From positions 248,001 to 312,000 of the forward strand of contig NZ_QLLT01000004.1 in NCBI RefSeq assembly GCF_003259315.1: 64,000 nt of DNA, given 5' to 3'. This document shows positions 1-11,075 of this stretch, one piece after another (positions within the stretch are counted from its first letter, which is position 1; each line of letters begins with the position of its first letter). The DNA comes from Kitasatospora sp. SolWspMP-SS2h. Lineage in GTDB: Bacteria; Actinomycetota; Actinomycetes; Streptomycetales; Streptomycetaceae. Both the position numbers and the translations under genes were made by a program. The notes beneath the pieces are model-generated. The model made no database searches. It was not told where the DNA came from and saw only the letters and a program-made list of their open reading frames with translations.

Positions 1-678
1 CGCGGCGGTGTCCGGCGGCCCGGCGATGGTGGCGATCCGCCGCCGCCCGGCCCGGTGCAGCAGGTGGACGGCGGCGCGGGCACCGCTCAGGTTGTCGGCG
101 TCCACGTGCGCCAGGCGCTGCGACTGCGGCGGCCGGCCCAGCGACACCACCGGCACGCCCGCGGCCTGCACCAGCCCGGGCAGCGCCGGGTCGCCCCACC
201 GCCCGACCAGCAGCACGCCGTCCACGTGCCCGCCGCACAGGTAGCGCACCAGCGACGGCCGGACCGGCCCGGGGCCCGCCGTCAGCACCACCAGCTCCCG
301 GTCCGGGACGACGCGCTGCGCGCCCGCCAGCAGCCGCACCGGGAACGGGTCGGCGTGGAAGCGCAGCACGTCCGCGAACGCCACCACGGCGATCGCCCCG
401 GTGTCCCGGGCCGCCGCGGCGGGCGCCCGGCGGCGGACGTAGCTCAACTCGCGGGCCGCGCGCTCGACGCGGGCGGCGACCTCGGCGGACACCGGCGCGG
501 ACCGGTTCAGCACCCGGGACGCGGTGGCGCTCGACACGCCCGCGCGGGCCGCGACCTGGGCCAGCGTCGGACCGGGGGACGCGCTCGGCGCCCCGTCCGG
601 CCCGGAGATCGGGAACGGGACGGCGCGACCCGGCTGGCGGGCGGCGCCGATCGGCTGGGGGAGCGGGTGAACGGGCAA
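1..678 (-). CDS. LacI-family transcriptional regulator (3' end outside window)
   Basis: DNA-binding repressor of the LacI/GalR family, probably controlling sugar use. The reverse strand encodes a classic LacI helix-turn-helix, 'TLAQVAARAGVSSATASRVL', followed by the hinge 'NRSAPVSAEV' and the start of the periplasmic-binding-protein-like ligand domain ('GAIAVVAFADVLRF', 'VDGVLLVGRWGDP'). The frame is still open at the window edge, so the C-terminus is missing. There is no ATG near the HTH; I place the start at a TTG at 678 preceded by AGGAAGG at 9 bases, with an in-frame GTG at 699 as the alternative. Either choice leaves an unusual 37-45 residue tail before the HTH. No sugar genes are visible on this side, so the target is unknown. 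Confidence 0.88.
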   Translation of the reverse strand, partial: MPVHPLPQPIGAARQPGRAVPFPISGPDGAPSASPGPTLAQVAARAGVSSATASRVLNRSAPVSAEVAARVERAARELSYVRRRAPAAAARDTGAIAVVAFADVLRFHADPFPVRLLAGAQRVVPDRELVVLTAGPGPVRPSLVRYLCGGHVDGVLLVGRWGDPALPGLVQAAGVPVVSLGRPPQSQRLAHVDADNLSGARAAVHLLHRAGRRRIATIAGPPDTAA

Positions 679-897
679 CGCGGTCGCCCTTCCTGGCACG
701 GGGTGGGGGAGCCCATGGCCACCCGCCCGGGGCCATCGGTGTCCGCACCGTAGGGTCCTGGTCGGTGGACCGTCAAGAGCTCCGACACGACCTTCTCCCC
801 ACCCCGCCGGAGCCGGGCCCCGCTCCCCACCGTCCGCCGCCCGAAACCTCCCTGACGCACCGTCGGAACATCCGGTCCCGGGGACCACCGCAGGCAG

Positions 898-1863
898 TCA
901 GCGGGCCAGCAGCTCCCGGACGGCCGCCGTGATCTCGTCGGGGGACTCCTCGGCCATGAAGTGGCCCGCGCGGGTCAGGCGGTGGTCCAGGTCGGGGGCC
1001 CAGGCGCGCCAGACTCCGGCGGCGTCGTAGCCCAACCGCGCGCCCCAGTCCTGCTGGACGACGGTGACGGGCACGGCCAGCTGCGAACCGGCGTCCAGAT
1101 CGGCCCGGTCGTGCAGCACGTCGATGCCCGCGGAGGCGCGGTAGTCCGCGACGATCGAGGGGACCGCGGCGGCGCTCGCGCGGAGGTACGCGGCGCGGAC
1201 CCGCGGGGGCAGGGCGGCCGGATCGTTCGCCCAGGCGTCGAGGAAGGAGCCGAAGAACGCGTCCGCGCTGTTGGCGATCATCGTCTCCGGCAGGCCGGGC
1301 GGCTGGGCCATCAGGTACAGGTGGTAGCCGACCGCCGCCGACGTGCCGTGCAGGACGTCCCACATGTCGAGGGTCGGTACGACGTCGAGGATGCCCAGGT
1401 GGGTGACCGTCCCGGGGTGGTCCAGCCCGGCGCGGAAGGCGACCAGCGCGCCCCGGTCGTGCCCCACCAGCGCGAACCGCCGGTGGCCGAGCGCCGCCGC
1501 CAGCGCCACCACGTCGGCGGCCATCGTGCGCTTCGCGTACACCTCGGGACCGGTGGCCGCGGGCTTCCCGCTGGCGCCGTAGCCCCGCAGGTCGGGGCAG
1601 ATCACCGTGTGCTCGGCGGCGAGCCGCCCGGCGACGTGCCGCCACATCAGGCGGGTCTGCGGGAAACCGTGCAGCAGCACCACCGGGCTGCCGCTGCCGC
1701 CGACCCACGCGGCCAGCTCCACCCCGTCCGCACCCGGCAGCCGGACGTCCTCGAAGCCCTCGAAGCCCTCTGAGCCCTCTGAGCTCTCGAAACCTGCGGG
1801 GTCTGCGGGGTCTGCTGCGGGGCCGGGCGTGCCGGGCGTGCCACCGGATGTCAGGGACGTCAT
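898..1863 (-). CDS. alpha/beta hydrolase, haloacetate-dehalogenase-like
   Basis: Alpha/beta-fold hydrolase of 321 residues resembling fluoroacetate dehalogenases and epoxide hydrolases. It shows the oxyanion 'HGFPQ', the strand 'CPDLRGYGASGKP', the nucleophile elbow 'VGHDRGA' with Asp rather than Ser, a 'ADYRA' segment and the catalytic 'AGHFM' His. From what is known of fluoroacetate dehalogenase, the second carboxylate-binding Arg and the halide-pocket Trp are replaced here (both by Leu on my alignment), while the pocket His ('YHLYLMAQP') and Tyr are kept, so the substrate is probably not fluoroacetate. The ATG is preceded by GAGGAAGAGG. The N-terminus carries a low-complexity Glu/Ser/Gly/Phe stretch (about residues 25-40) encoded by a tandem repeat. 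It is divergent from the SARP-type gene, which may control it. Confidence 0.85.
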   Translation of the reverse strand: MTSLTSGGTPGTPGPAADPADPAGFESSEGSEGFEGFEDVRLPGADGVELAAWVGGSGSPVVLLHGFPQTRLMWRHVAGRLAAEHTVICPDLRGYGASGKPAATGPEVYAKRTMAADVVALAAALGHRRFALVGHDRGALVAFRAGLDHPGTVTHLGILDVVPTLDMWDVLHGTSAAVGYHLYLMAQPPGLPETMIANSADAFFGSFLDAWANDPAALPPRVRAAYLRASAAAVPSIVADYRASAGIDVLHDRADLDAGSQLAVPVTVVQQDWGARLGYDAAGVWRAWAPDLDHRLTRAGHFMAEESPDEITAAVRELLAR

Positions 1864-2022
1864 GACAGGGACCTCTTCCTCGGACCGGGTTCCCCGGATC
1901 GGGAACCGACCGCACCAGCCTCGGCGACGCCGATCAGCAACCGATCAGCAAACGGATCGGCGGCCGGACCGGCGAACGCCCGCCCCCGCCGTCCGCGCGC
2001 CGCTCCGGGGCAGGATGGGGTC

Positions 2023-4032
2023 ATGCGAATCGACGTGCTCGGTTCCGTCCGGGCCCGGCGCGCGGACGGGACCCCGGTGGGACTGGGCGGCCCCCGCCAC
2101 CGCGAAGTGCTGGCCCGGTTGGTGGCCGCCGAGGGGCGGATGGTCCCCACCGACACCCTGGTCGACGCGCTGTGGGACGACCCGCCGCCCCGCGCCGTCG
2201 GCGCCCTGCGGACCTTCGTCGCCGCCCTGCGCCGGGCCCTCGAACCCGACCGGCCGCCCCGCACCCCGCCGCGCCTGCTGGTCACCGAGGGCCCCGGCTA
2301 CGTCCTGCGCCTGCCCCGCGCGGACGTCGACGCCCACCGCTTCCAGGACGTCCTCGCCCGCGCCCGGCACGACCCCGCCGCCGCGCCCGAACTCACCGCC
2401 GCGCTCGCCGACTGGCGCGGCCCCGCCTACGCCGACCTGCCCGACCGGCCGTGGGCCCGGCGCGAGCGGACCAGGCTGGAGGAACTGCGGCTGGACGGGA
2501 TCGAACTGCGTGCCCGCCTGCTCCTCGACGCGGCCCCGACCGCCCCGGACGCCGCCCCGGCGAGCGGGATCCCCGCCACCGCTCCCACCCCGGCCGCCCA
2601 ACTCGCCGCCCTCGCCGCCGAACTGGGCGCCCACGTCGACGAGCACCCCTGGCGCGAACCGGCCTGGGCCCTGCTCGCCCGCGCCCTGCACCGGGCCGGC
2701 CGGCAGGCCGACGCGCTGGCCGCCCTGCGCCGCGCCCGCACCCTGCTCGGCGAACGGCTCGGCCTGGACCCGGGCGCGGAACTCCAGCGCCTGGAGGCCG
2801 ACATCCTCACCGGCGCCGCCCCGTACGGGCAGCCGCCCGCCGCCTGGAGCGTGCCCGGCGGCCGGCTCGGCCCGCGCACCACCGTCGACCTCGCCCGCAC
2901 CCTCTCGCTCGCGGGCGGCGACGCCCTGCTGCACGCCCGCCGCGACCGCCTCGCCGCGATCCACGCGGCCGAACGCACCGGCGACGCCGAACTGACCGCC
3001 CGGGTCATCGGCGCCTACGACGTCCCCGCGCTGTGGAGCCGCGCCGACGACGCCGAACAGTCCCGCGCCGTGGTCGAGGCCGCCGAACGGACCCTCGCCG
3101 CGCTCGGCCCGGCCGCCCCCGACGCGCCGGCCGCCCGGCTGCTGGCCACCGTCGCGGTCGAGAGCCGCAGCGCCGACCTGACGCCCGACCGGCTGCGCCG
3201 CGCCGGGCAGGCCGCCCGGCGGGCCGAGTCGCTGGCCCGCGCCCTCGGCGACCCCGCGCTGCTGGCGTTCGCCCTCAACGGGGTCTTCCTCCAGTCCTTC
3301 GGCCGCCCCGGCCTGGCCCCGGACCGGGACCGCACCGGCGCCGAGATCCTCGACCTGGCGACCCGGCACGACCTGCCGCACTTCGCCGTCCTCGGCCGAC
3401 TCGTCCGCCTCCAGTCCGCCTCCGCGCTCGGCGACCTGGACGCCGCCGCCGCGCACGCCCGGGCCGCCGAACGGCTCGCCGCCGGCACCGAGGCGCCCCT
3501 GGTCGGCGTCCTCACCGGCTGGTTCCGGGCCCGGGCCGCGGCCGACCGCAGCACCCGCCCCGGCGGCCCGACCGCCGCCGAGGCCGCCGCCCGCTACCGG
3601 GACGCCGAAGCGGCCCTGCGCACCGCCGGGATGCCCGGCCTGCGGCGCGGCCTGCTCCCGCTCGCCCTGCTCGGCCTGCGCCTGCTGCACGACCGGCCCG
3701 CCCCCACCGACCCGCGCCTGGACTGGGGCCCGTACCTGCCCTGGGCGCGCCCGCTGCTGCTGCACGCCCGGGGCCGCCGGACGGAGGCCGCCGCCGCGCT
3801 CGCCGCCCTGCCCGACCCCCCGCCCGACCACCTCCAGGAAGCCCTGTGGTGCCTGACCGCCCGCGCCGCCGCCCTGCTCGGACAGCCCGCCCCCGCGACC
3901 CGGGCCGCCCGGGCCCTGCACGCCGCCCGCGCCGAACACGCCGGAGCCGCCAGCGGCCTGCTGACCCTGGGCCCGGTGGCCCGCTACCTGGCCGAGGCCC
4001 GGGCCTGCGCCGGGGAGAGCGGGGAGGCGTAA
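2023..4032 (+). CDS. BTAD-domain (SARP/AfsR-type) transcriptional regulator
   Basis: Transcription activator of 669 residues. Residues 1-100 form an OmpR-type winged helix ('GPRHREVLARLVAAEGRMVPTD', seen as two parts, then 'VDALWDDPPP' and 'GPGYVLRLP'), followed by a bacterial transcriptional activation domain ('ADVDAHRFQDVLARAR' to about residue 270). The rest is alpha-helical and Ala/Arg/Leu-rich, TPR-like. The NB-ARC ATPase module of AfsR is absent, so it is between small SARPs and full AfsR in architecture. It is transcribed away from the dehalogenase-like hydrolase with a 159-base shared spacer; the hydrolase is the obvious candidate target. The start ATG follows GGATGGGG. Confidence 0.9.
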   Translation: MRIDVLGSVRARRADGTPVGLGGPRHREVLARLVAAEGRMVPTDTLVDALWDDPPPRAVGALRTFVAALRRALEPDRPPRTPPRLLVTEGPGYVLRLPRADVDAHRFQDVLARARHDPAAAPELTAALADWRGPAYADLPDRPWARRERTRLEELRLDGIELRARLLLDAAPTAPDAAPASGIPATAPTPAAQLAALAAELGAHVDEHPWREPAWALLARALHRAGRQADALAALRRARTLLGERLGLDPGAELQRLEADILTGAAPYGQPPAAWSVPGGRLGPRTTVDLARTLSLAGGDALLHARRDRLAAIHAAERTGDAELTARVIGAYDVPALWSRADDAEQSRAVVEAAERTLAALGPAAPDAPAARLLATVAVESRSADLTPDRLRRAGQAARRAESLARALGDPALLAFALNGVFLQSFGRPGLAPDRDRTGAEILDLATRHDLPHFAVLGRLVRLQSASALGDLDAAAAHARAAERLAAGTEAPLVGVLTGWFRARAAADRSTRPGGPTAAEAAARYRDAEAALRTAGMPGLRRGLLPLALLGLRLLHDRPAPTDPRLDWGPYLPWARPLLLHARGRRTEAAAALAALPDPPPDHLQEALWCLTARAAALLGQPAPATRAARALHAARAEHAGAASGLLTLGPVARYLAEARACAGESGEA

Positions 4033-4248
4033 CGGGGAGGCATGGGGAGAACGGGGCGGGCTCCGTCCGCGGTGGAGCCGTCGAACGCCGCGCACCGCCG
4101 ACCACCCGCGCCGCGCCCGCGCCCGTGCCCGGGGTGACGCCGTCCCAGCCGCCCCCGCCCCGCAACTCACCCGTCCGGTCCGCCGAGGTCGCCGCCCGGC
4201 CGGGCCACCGGAAAAGTGGCGGAGAACGCCGACCGGAGAGGGGCTGCC

Positions 4249-5940
4249 GTGTACGGGCGACCGCAGCGGACCGATGGGGGCGAGGCCCTGCGCCGCACCG
4301 TCGAGCGGCTGCGCGAGGAGCAGCGCCGGGCCGCGCCCGCCGAGCCGTCCGGACCGCCGCCGGTCGTCCCGGACGCCGCGCTCGACCCGGAGCTGGCCCG
4401 CCCGCCGGACCGCGACCTGCACCACCTGCTGGACGCCCTCCCGCAGGCCGCGGTGCTGGCCGAGCCGGTGCTCGACGAGGCGGGCGAGGTCCGCGACCTC
4501 GCCGCGGTGATCGTCAACGAGGCCGTGCTCCGGCACCCGCACCACCCCGGCCAGGCGCACCGGCAGGCCGCCGAGGAGGGGCGCGGCGTCTCGCTGCGCG
4601 AGGCGTACCCGGGGCTGTGGAGCGCGGCGTTCGCGGACACCGTCGGCGAGGTGCTGCGCACCGGGCACGCGGCCCGCTCGGTGCCGGTGCGGCGGCGCTA
4701 CCCGGTGTCCGACGGCGGCACCCGCACCCGCCGCGAGCACGTCACCGCGCACCGGCTGGGCCGGCGGCTGCTGCTGGTGTGGCCCGACGACCGGACCGAG
4801 GAGATCGCCCGCGCCGCGCAGCGGATCGCCCGGGTGGGCTGGGCCGAGTGGGACCTGCACGAGGACCGGCTGGACGTCTCGCCCGGCCTGGCCGTCCTGC
4901 TCGGCCTGCCCCCCGACACCGCCGCCCTCCCCCCGGGCCGGGCGCTGCGCCGGGTCACCGAGACCGCCCGCCCCGCCCTGTACCGCGAGCTCGACCGGCT
5001 GCTGGCCACCGGCGAGGACATCGACGTGCTGACCGAGCTGTACGGGTCCGGCCGGCCGCGCCGGGTCCGGCTGGTGGCCGAGGCGGTGCGCGAGGACGGC
5101 GGGCCGATCGAGGGCGTGCGGGTGGTGCTCCAGGACGTCACCGAACTGTGGGAGAGCCGGCGGCGGCTGCGCGAGCAGCAGGAGGAGACCGAGCGCCAGG
5201 CCCGCCGCGCCGACACCGAGCACTACGTGGTGCAGCGCCTCCAGGAGGCGCTGCAACCGCGCTCCGCGGCCCTGGCCGGGATCGGCGTCAGCACCGCGGC
5301 GGCCTACCGCCCGGCCGAAGGCGGGGTCGGCGGCGACTGGTTCAAGGTCCGCCAACTCCCGGACGGACAGCTGCTGTTGGCGGTCGGCGACGCGCGCGGG
5401 CACGGCCTGGACGCGGTCGCCCTGATGTCGATGCTGCGGCACGCGCTGGCCGGACTGGCCTTCACCGGCGCGCTGGTCGAGTCCCTGGGCGGCTGGCTCA
5501 ACCGGATCGCCTGCGACGAGGGCGACGAGGCCACCGCCACCGCGATCGTCTCCCGCTACTACCCCCACCGGCGCCTGCTGCGCTGGATCTGCGCCGGCCA
5601 CCCGCCGCCGGTCCTGCTGCGCGACGGCCGGGCCGCCCCGATGACCCCCGAGACCGGCCCGCCGCTGGGCGTGCTGCCCGACGTCTCCTACCGGGCGGTG
5701 GAGACCCGCGTCCGCCCCGGTGACACCGTCCTGCTGTACACCGACGGCCTGATCGAGCGCCGCGACCAGGACATCGACGCCCGCCTCGCCGCGCTCTGCG
5801 CGGCCGTCCACCGGCACGCCACCGAGGACTGCGCGACCGGACCGGACCTCCAGGAACTGGTGGACGCCGTGGTGCGCGACATGTCCGGCCCGCTGTCGGA
5901 GGACGACGCGACGCTGCTGGCCTTCCGCTTCGACCGCTGA
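4249..5940 (+). CDS. PAS-domain SpoIIE-type PP2C phosphatase
   Basis: Serine/threonine phosphatase of about 563 residues. The N-terminal half has two PAS-like regions ('HHLLDALPQAAVLAEP' and 'RIARVGWAEWDLHEDRLDVS'), then a coiled-coil linker and a C-terminal PP2C/SpoIIE domain with 'GGVGGDWFKV', 'VGDARGHGLDAV', 'AGHPPPV' and 'LYTDGLIERR', which supply the metal-binding acidic residues. Such enzymes dephosphorylate STAS anti-anti-sigma proteins and so release sigma factors. I choose GTG 4249 because GGAGAGG lies 7 bases upstream; an in-frame GTG at 4216 has no binding site. No kinase or STAS partner is adjacent. The stop codon lies in a 9-base tandem repeat. Confidence 0.9.
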   Translation: MYGRPQRTDGGEALRRTVERLREEQRRAAPAEPSGPPPVVPDAALDPELARPPDRDLHHLLDALPQAAVLAEPVLDEAGEVRDLAAVIVNEAVLRHPHHPGQAHRQAAEEGRGVSLREAYPGLWSAAFADTVGEVLRTGHAARSVPVRRRYPVSDGGTRTRREHVTAHRLGRRLLLVWPDDRTEEIARAAQRIARVGWAEWDLHEDRLDVSPGLAVLLGLPPDTAALPPGRALRRVTETARPALYRELDRLLATGEDIDVLTELYGSGRPRRVRLVAEAVREDGGPIEGVRVVLQDVTELWESRRRLREQQEETERQARRADTEHYVVQRLQEALQPRSAALAGIGVSTAAAYRPAEGGVGGDWFKVRQLPDGQLLLAVGDARGHGLDAVALMSMLRHALAGLAFTGALVESLGGWLNRIACDEGDEATATAIVSRYYPHRRLLRWICAGHPPPVLLRDGRAAPMTPETGPPLGVLPDVSYRAVETRVRPGDTVLLYTDGLIERRDQDIDARLAALCAAVHRHATEDCATGPDLQELVDAVVRDMSGPLSEDDATLLAFRFDR

Positions 5941-5966
5941 GCCGCTGAGCCGCTGAGCCGCGGGGA
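5936..5966 (+). repeat. 9-base tandem repeat over the phosphatase stop codon
   Basis: CCGCTGAG-type units are repeated in tandem at the end of the phosphatase gene, so the stop codon TGA is present three times in a row. It looks like replication-slippage duplication of the gene end. Confidence 0.7.
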
Positions 5967-6004
5967 TGGTGAAGGCCCAGCGGCCGGGACCGGTGGGCGC
6001 GGGG

Positions 6005-6868
6005 TCAGTCGTGCGGTACCACCGCGACCGGGGCCTGCGCGTGGTGGATCACCGCGTGGGCCACCGAGCCGAGCTTGCTGCCCAGGCCCAGGGTGCGCCG
6101 GCGGCGGCCGACCACCACCAGGTCCGACTGCTCGGACGCCTCGACCAGGGCCGCCGCGCCGCCACCGGTGCGGACGTCCTCCAGCACCAGCGTGCGCGGG
6201 TACTTCCCCCGCCACGGGGCGACCGCCTCGGCGACCATGCCGACCGCCAGCGCGCCCAGCTCCTGCTGCTCGGTCTCGACCGGGATCCACCCGGCGTACC
6301 CGTAGGCCGGCGGCAGCTCCCAGCCGTGCACCACCCGTACCCGGGCGTCGCGCAGCCGGGCCGCCTCGAAGGCGAACTCCAGGACGGCGTCGTTCGGTTC
6401 GAGCGCGTCCAGGCCGACGGTCACCTCCGGCTCGTGCCGCTCGGGCTCCGGCCGGCCCTCGCGGACCAGCACCACCGGCGCCGCCGAGCGGCCCGCCACG
6501 CCCAGGCTGACCGAGCCGACCAGCAGCCCGCGGAAGCCGCCCAGCCCGCGGGTGCCGATCACCAGCAGCTCCCCCTGCCCGGCGGCGGCGGTCAGCCCGT
6601 CGACCGCGGCGTCCGGCACCAGCTCGCCGGAGACCTCCAGGCCCGGGTACGCGGCGGTCAGCTCCCGGGCGACGTCGTCCAGCATCGCCCGCCCGCCGCC
6701 CGCCAGGTCCTCGGCCCCGACCCGGTCGTCGGACGTGCGGCCCGGGTGCGGCCAGGCGTGCAGCAGCCGCAGCGGCGCACCCCGGCGGCCGGCTTCCCGG
6801 GCGGCCCAGTGCGCGGCGGCGCGGCTGCGGACGGACGCATCGACTGCGGCGAGAACGGGACGAGTCAT
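6005..6868 (-). CDS. universal stress protein, tandem UspA domains
   Basis: Cytosolic protein of 287 residues made of two UspA domains. Domain 1 (about 1-140) begins 'MTRPVLAAVDAS' and carries the ATP-binding pattern in 'GTRGLGGFRGLLVGSVS'. Domain 2 (about 148-287) begins 'EVTVGLDALEPNDAVL' and ends 'VGRRRRTLGLGSKLGSVA', with a similar G-x-G-type loop. Proteins of this layout bind ATP and are induced in hypoxia or dormancy in actinobacteria. The ATG at 6868 has GGGAAGG 7 bases upstream. It is divergent from the HTH/flavin-binding gene at 7196, an arrangement often seen for dormancy-type genes, so the two are likely co-regulated. Confidence 0.92.
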   Translation of the reverse strand: MTRPVLAAVDASVRSRAAAHWAAREAGRRGAPLRLLHAWPHPGRTSDDRVGAEDLAGGGRAMLDDVARELTAAYPGLEVSGELVPDAAVDGLTAAAGQGELLVIGTRGLGGFRGLLVGSVSLGVAGRSAAPVVLVREGRPEPERHEPEVTVGLDALEPNDAVLEFAFEAARLRDARVRVVHGWELPPAYGYAGWIPVETEQQELGALAVGMVAEAVAPWRGKYPRTLVLEDVRTGGGAAALVEASEQSDLVVVGRRRRTLGLGSKLGSVAHAVIHHAQAPVAVVPHD

Positions 6869-7195
6869 GGCAGTGCCTTCCCTGGACGGATCCCCGTGGG
6901 CCCCATCGCCCGGCGCCGGGGTCGTGGCCCACTCTGCTCCGGCCCGTCCGGGCCCGCCAGGGCCGGCGGGCCCGGCCGCCCGGGGCCGTTGGTCCCGCGC
7001 CCGCCCCCGCGTCCCCGCACCCGGGTGCCCGGGCACCCCGGCGGCGAAGAGGGGTCCAAGGCCCCTGCCGGGCCGGGCCCGGGTCGCGGACCATGGGGGT
7101 ACCGGCCGGACGCCGTACGCAGTACCAGGCGCCGGGAGCAACCCGTCCCGTCCCGCGCACCGGCCCGGACCCACGATCCACGGGAGGTGACCGGA

Positions 7196-7849
7196 GTGAC
7201 CACCGACCACGCGGCTCCGACCGCGCTCGCCCGCCGCTTCGCCGACCGCCTCGCCGACCTCGGGCTCACCGAGGCGCAGGCAGCCGCACGGGCCGGCATG
7301 TCGACGGCGTACCTGCACCGCGTCCTGGAACTCGGACCCGACTTCGACCCGCTCGCGCTGCTCCGGCTGGCCGCCGTCCTCGGCCTGGAGTACGAGGAGC
7401 TGGTGGCCGGCCGACCCGCCGAACGGGTGCGCCGTCCGGCCGGCCCCGCGCTGGTCGGACCGCCCGTCCTGGGCGCACTCGACGTCGCCGAGTGCTGGCG
7501 GCGCCTGGGCGCCAACGGCCTGGGCCGGATCGCCCGCACCGGCCCGGACGGCCCCGTGGTGCGCCCCGTCGGCTACCTGGTGCACGGCCGCACCGTCCTC
7601 TACCGCACCGCCGAGCACGGCCCGCTGGCCCCCGGGGCGGGCGGCGACGCCGCGTTCGAGGTGGACCGCGCCGACGGTGACCTGCGCGAGGGCTGGAGCG
7701 TGCTGATGGTCGGCCCGCTCGAGTACGTCACCGAACCGGCCCTGCTCGCCGAACTGCCCCGGCCCGCCGGACACGGCCGCTGGGTGCGGCTGACCCCGAC
7801 CACCGTCACCGGGCGGAGCATCCGGACGGCCGACGGCCCCGGGAGCTGA
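7196..7849 (+). CDS. HTH-domain protein fused to pyridoxamine-5'-phosphate-oxidase-like domain
   Basis: Protein of 217 residues with two parts. Residues about 8-65 form an XRE-type helix-turn-helix ('TEAQAAARAGMSTAYLHRVL', then 'LLRLAAVLGLEYEELVAG'). Residues about 90-205 form a split-barrel flavin/heme-binding domain of the PPOX family ('LGRIARTGPDGPVVRPVGYL', 'VHGRTVLYRT', 'AFEVDRADG', 'GWSVLMVGPLEYV'). It may be a redox-responsive regulator or an F420/FMN-dependent enzyme with a DNA-binding arm. The GTG start has GGGAGG 8 bases upstream. Divergent from the universal stress protein gene. Confidence 0.85.
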   Translation: MTTDHAAPTALARRFADRLADLGLTEAQAAARAGMSTAYLHRVLELGPDFDPLALLRLAAVLGLEYEELVAGRPAERVRRPAGPALVGPPVLGALDVAECWRRLGANGLGRIARTGPDGPVVRPVGYLVHGRTVLYRTAEHGPLAPGAGGDAAFEVDRADGDLREGWSVLMVGPLEYVTEPALLAELPRPAGHGRWVRLTPTTVTGRSIRTADGPGS

Positions 7850-7887
7850 GCCCACGGACGCGGGGGGCGGACCGGCGGCGGACCGGC

Positions 7888-7921
7888 CCGGGCGGTGGCG
7901 CTGGGGACGGCCACCGCCCGG
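7888..7921 (+). terminator. hairpin terminator after PPOX-HTH gene
   Basis: A perfect 12-base-pair stem (7888-7899 pairing with 7910-7921) with a 10-base loop lies about 40 bases after the stop codon. There is no U-tract, as is usual for high-GC actinobacterial terminators. Confidence 0.65.
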
Positions 7922-8062
7922 ACCGGCTACCCGCCTGTGCGGGCGGAGAGGAGTCCGTCCCGGCACGATCGCGCCCCGGCACCGGATCGACGCCCCCGCC
8001 ACATCGGGAGGAATCCGGCACCCCGTGGAGCGCGGGGTTCCCCTGAACACCGCCTACCGTAG

Positions 8063-10462
<2,400 letters not shown>

Positions 10463-10536
10463 CGCTCCGTCGGACCGTCCGGACGCCGTCGCGCACCGCC
10501 CTCCGGGGCGGGGCGCGGCGGCGTTCCGCGCTCCCC

Positions 10537-10570
10537 GGGCATACCGGGCACTACAGTGCCCGGTATGCCC
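10537..10570. promoter_or_regulatory. 34-base near-perfect palindrome over the NUDIX start codon
   Basis: Two 16-base arms, 10537-10552 and 10555-10570, are perfect inverted copies separated by only 2 bases. The right arm contains the ATG of the NUDIX gene (10565) and the -10 box TACAGT (10552-10557), which lies 7 bases before that ATG, so the transcript is probably leaderless. The site could be an autoregulatory operator, or a hairpin that also ends icd transcription. Confidence 0.7.
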
Positions 10571-11035
10571 ACCCCGCCATTCATCCTGGACCTGCGCGAA
10601 CACGTCGGCCACGGCCCGCTCTGGCTCTCCGGCATCACCGCGGTGGTGGTCGAGGACGGCCGCATCCTGCTCAACCGACGTTCCGACAACGGCCGTTGGG
10701 CCCTGCTTCACGGCATCGTCGAACCCGGCGAGCAGCCCGCCGACACCGTGGTCCGCGAGGTGCGGGAGGAGACCGGCGTCACCGTCCGCCCCGAGCGGAT
10801 CACCAGCGTCCTCACCCTGCCCGCCTTCGCCTGCGCCAACGGCGACCGCGTCCAGTACCTGGACCTCGCCTTCCGCTGCCGCCCGCTGTCCGGCGAGGCC
10901 ACCGTCAACGACGACGAGTCCCTCGCGGTCGCCTGGTTCCCGCTCGACGCCCTCCCCCCGCTGGCCCCCAACGACGCCCTCCTCCTGGAGAAGGCCCTCG
11001 CCGACCACCCCGCCCCCTGGTTCGCCCTGGGCTGA
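10565..11035 (+). CDS. NUDIX hydrolase
   Basis: Hydrolase of nucleoside-diphosphate-linked substrates, 156 residues. The Nudix box is complete: Gly at the start of 'GIVEPGE' and then 'REVREETGV', with the metal-binding Glu residues in place. The N-terminus '[20 protein letters not shown]' and the C-terminal '[17 protein letters not shown]' fit the ADP-ribose/MutT-like subgroup, but the exact substrate cannot be told. I choose ATG 10565 rather than GTG 10556 because TACAGT ends 7 bases before the ATG, which fits a leaderless start. The start codon lies in the arm of a long palindrome. Confidence 0.9.
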   Translation: MPTPPFILDLREHVGHGPLWLSGITAVVVEDGRILLNRRSDNGRWALLHGIVEPGEQPADTVVREVREETGVTVRPERITSVLTLPAFACANGDRVQYLDLAFRCRPLSGEATVNDDESLAVAWFPLDALPPLAPNDALLLEKALADHPAPWFALG

Positions 11036-11075
11036 CCGCGCCGACTCCGTGGCCGCGCACGGCCGGCGGGGAGGG

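Noticed and set aside
2172..5723. Forward open frame of about 1180 codons through the SARP and phosphatase genes
   Set aside because: Composition is almost only Arg, Pro, Ala and Gly; it is an out-of-frame shadow.
1945..5817. Very long reverse-strand open frame (about 1290 codons) opposite the SARP and SpoIIE genes
   Set aside because: It is rich in Gly, Gln, Val and Arg as expected from the complement of GC-biased codons; no domain, no binding site, and the forward genes carry clear motifs.
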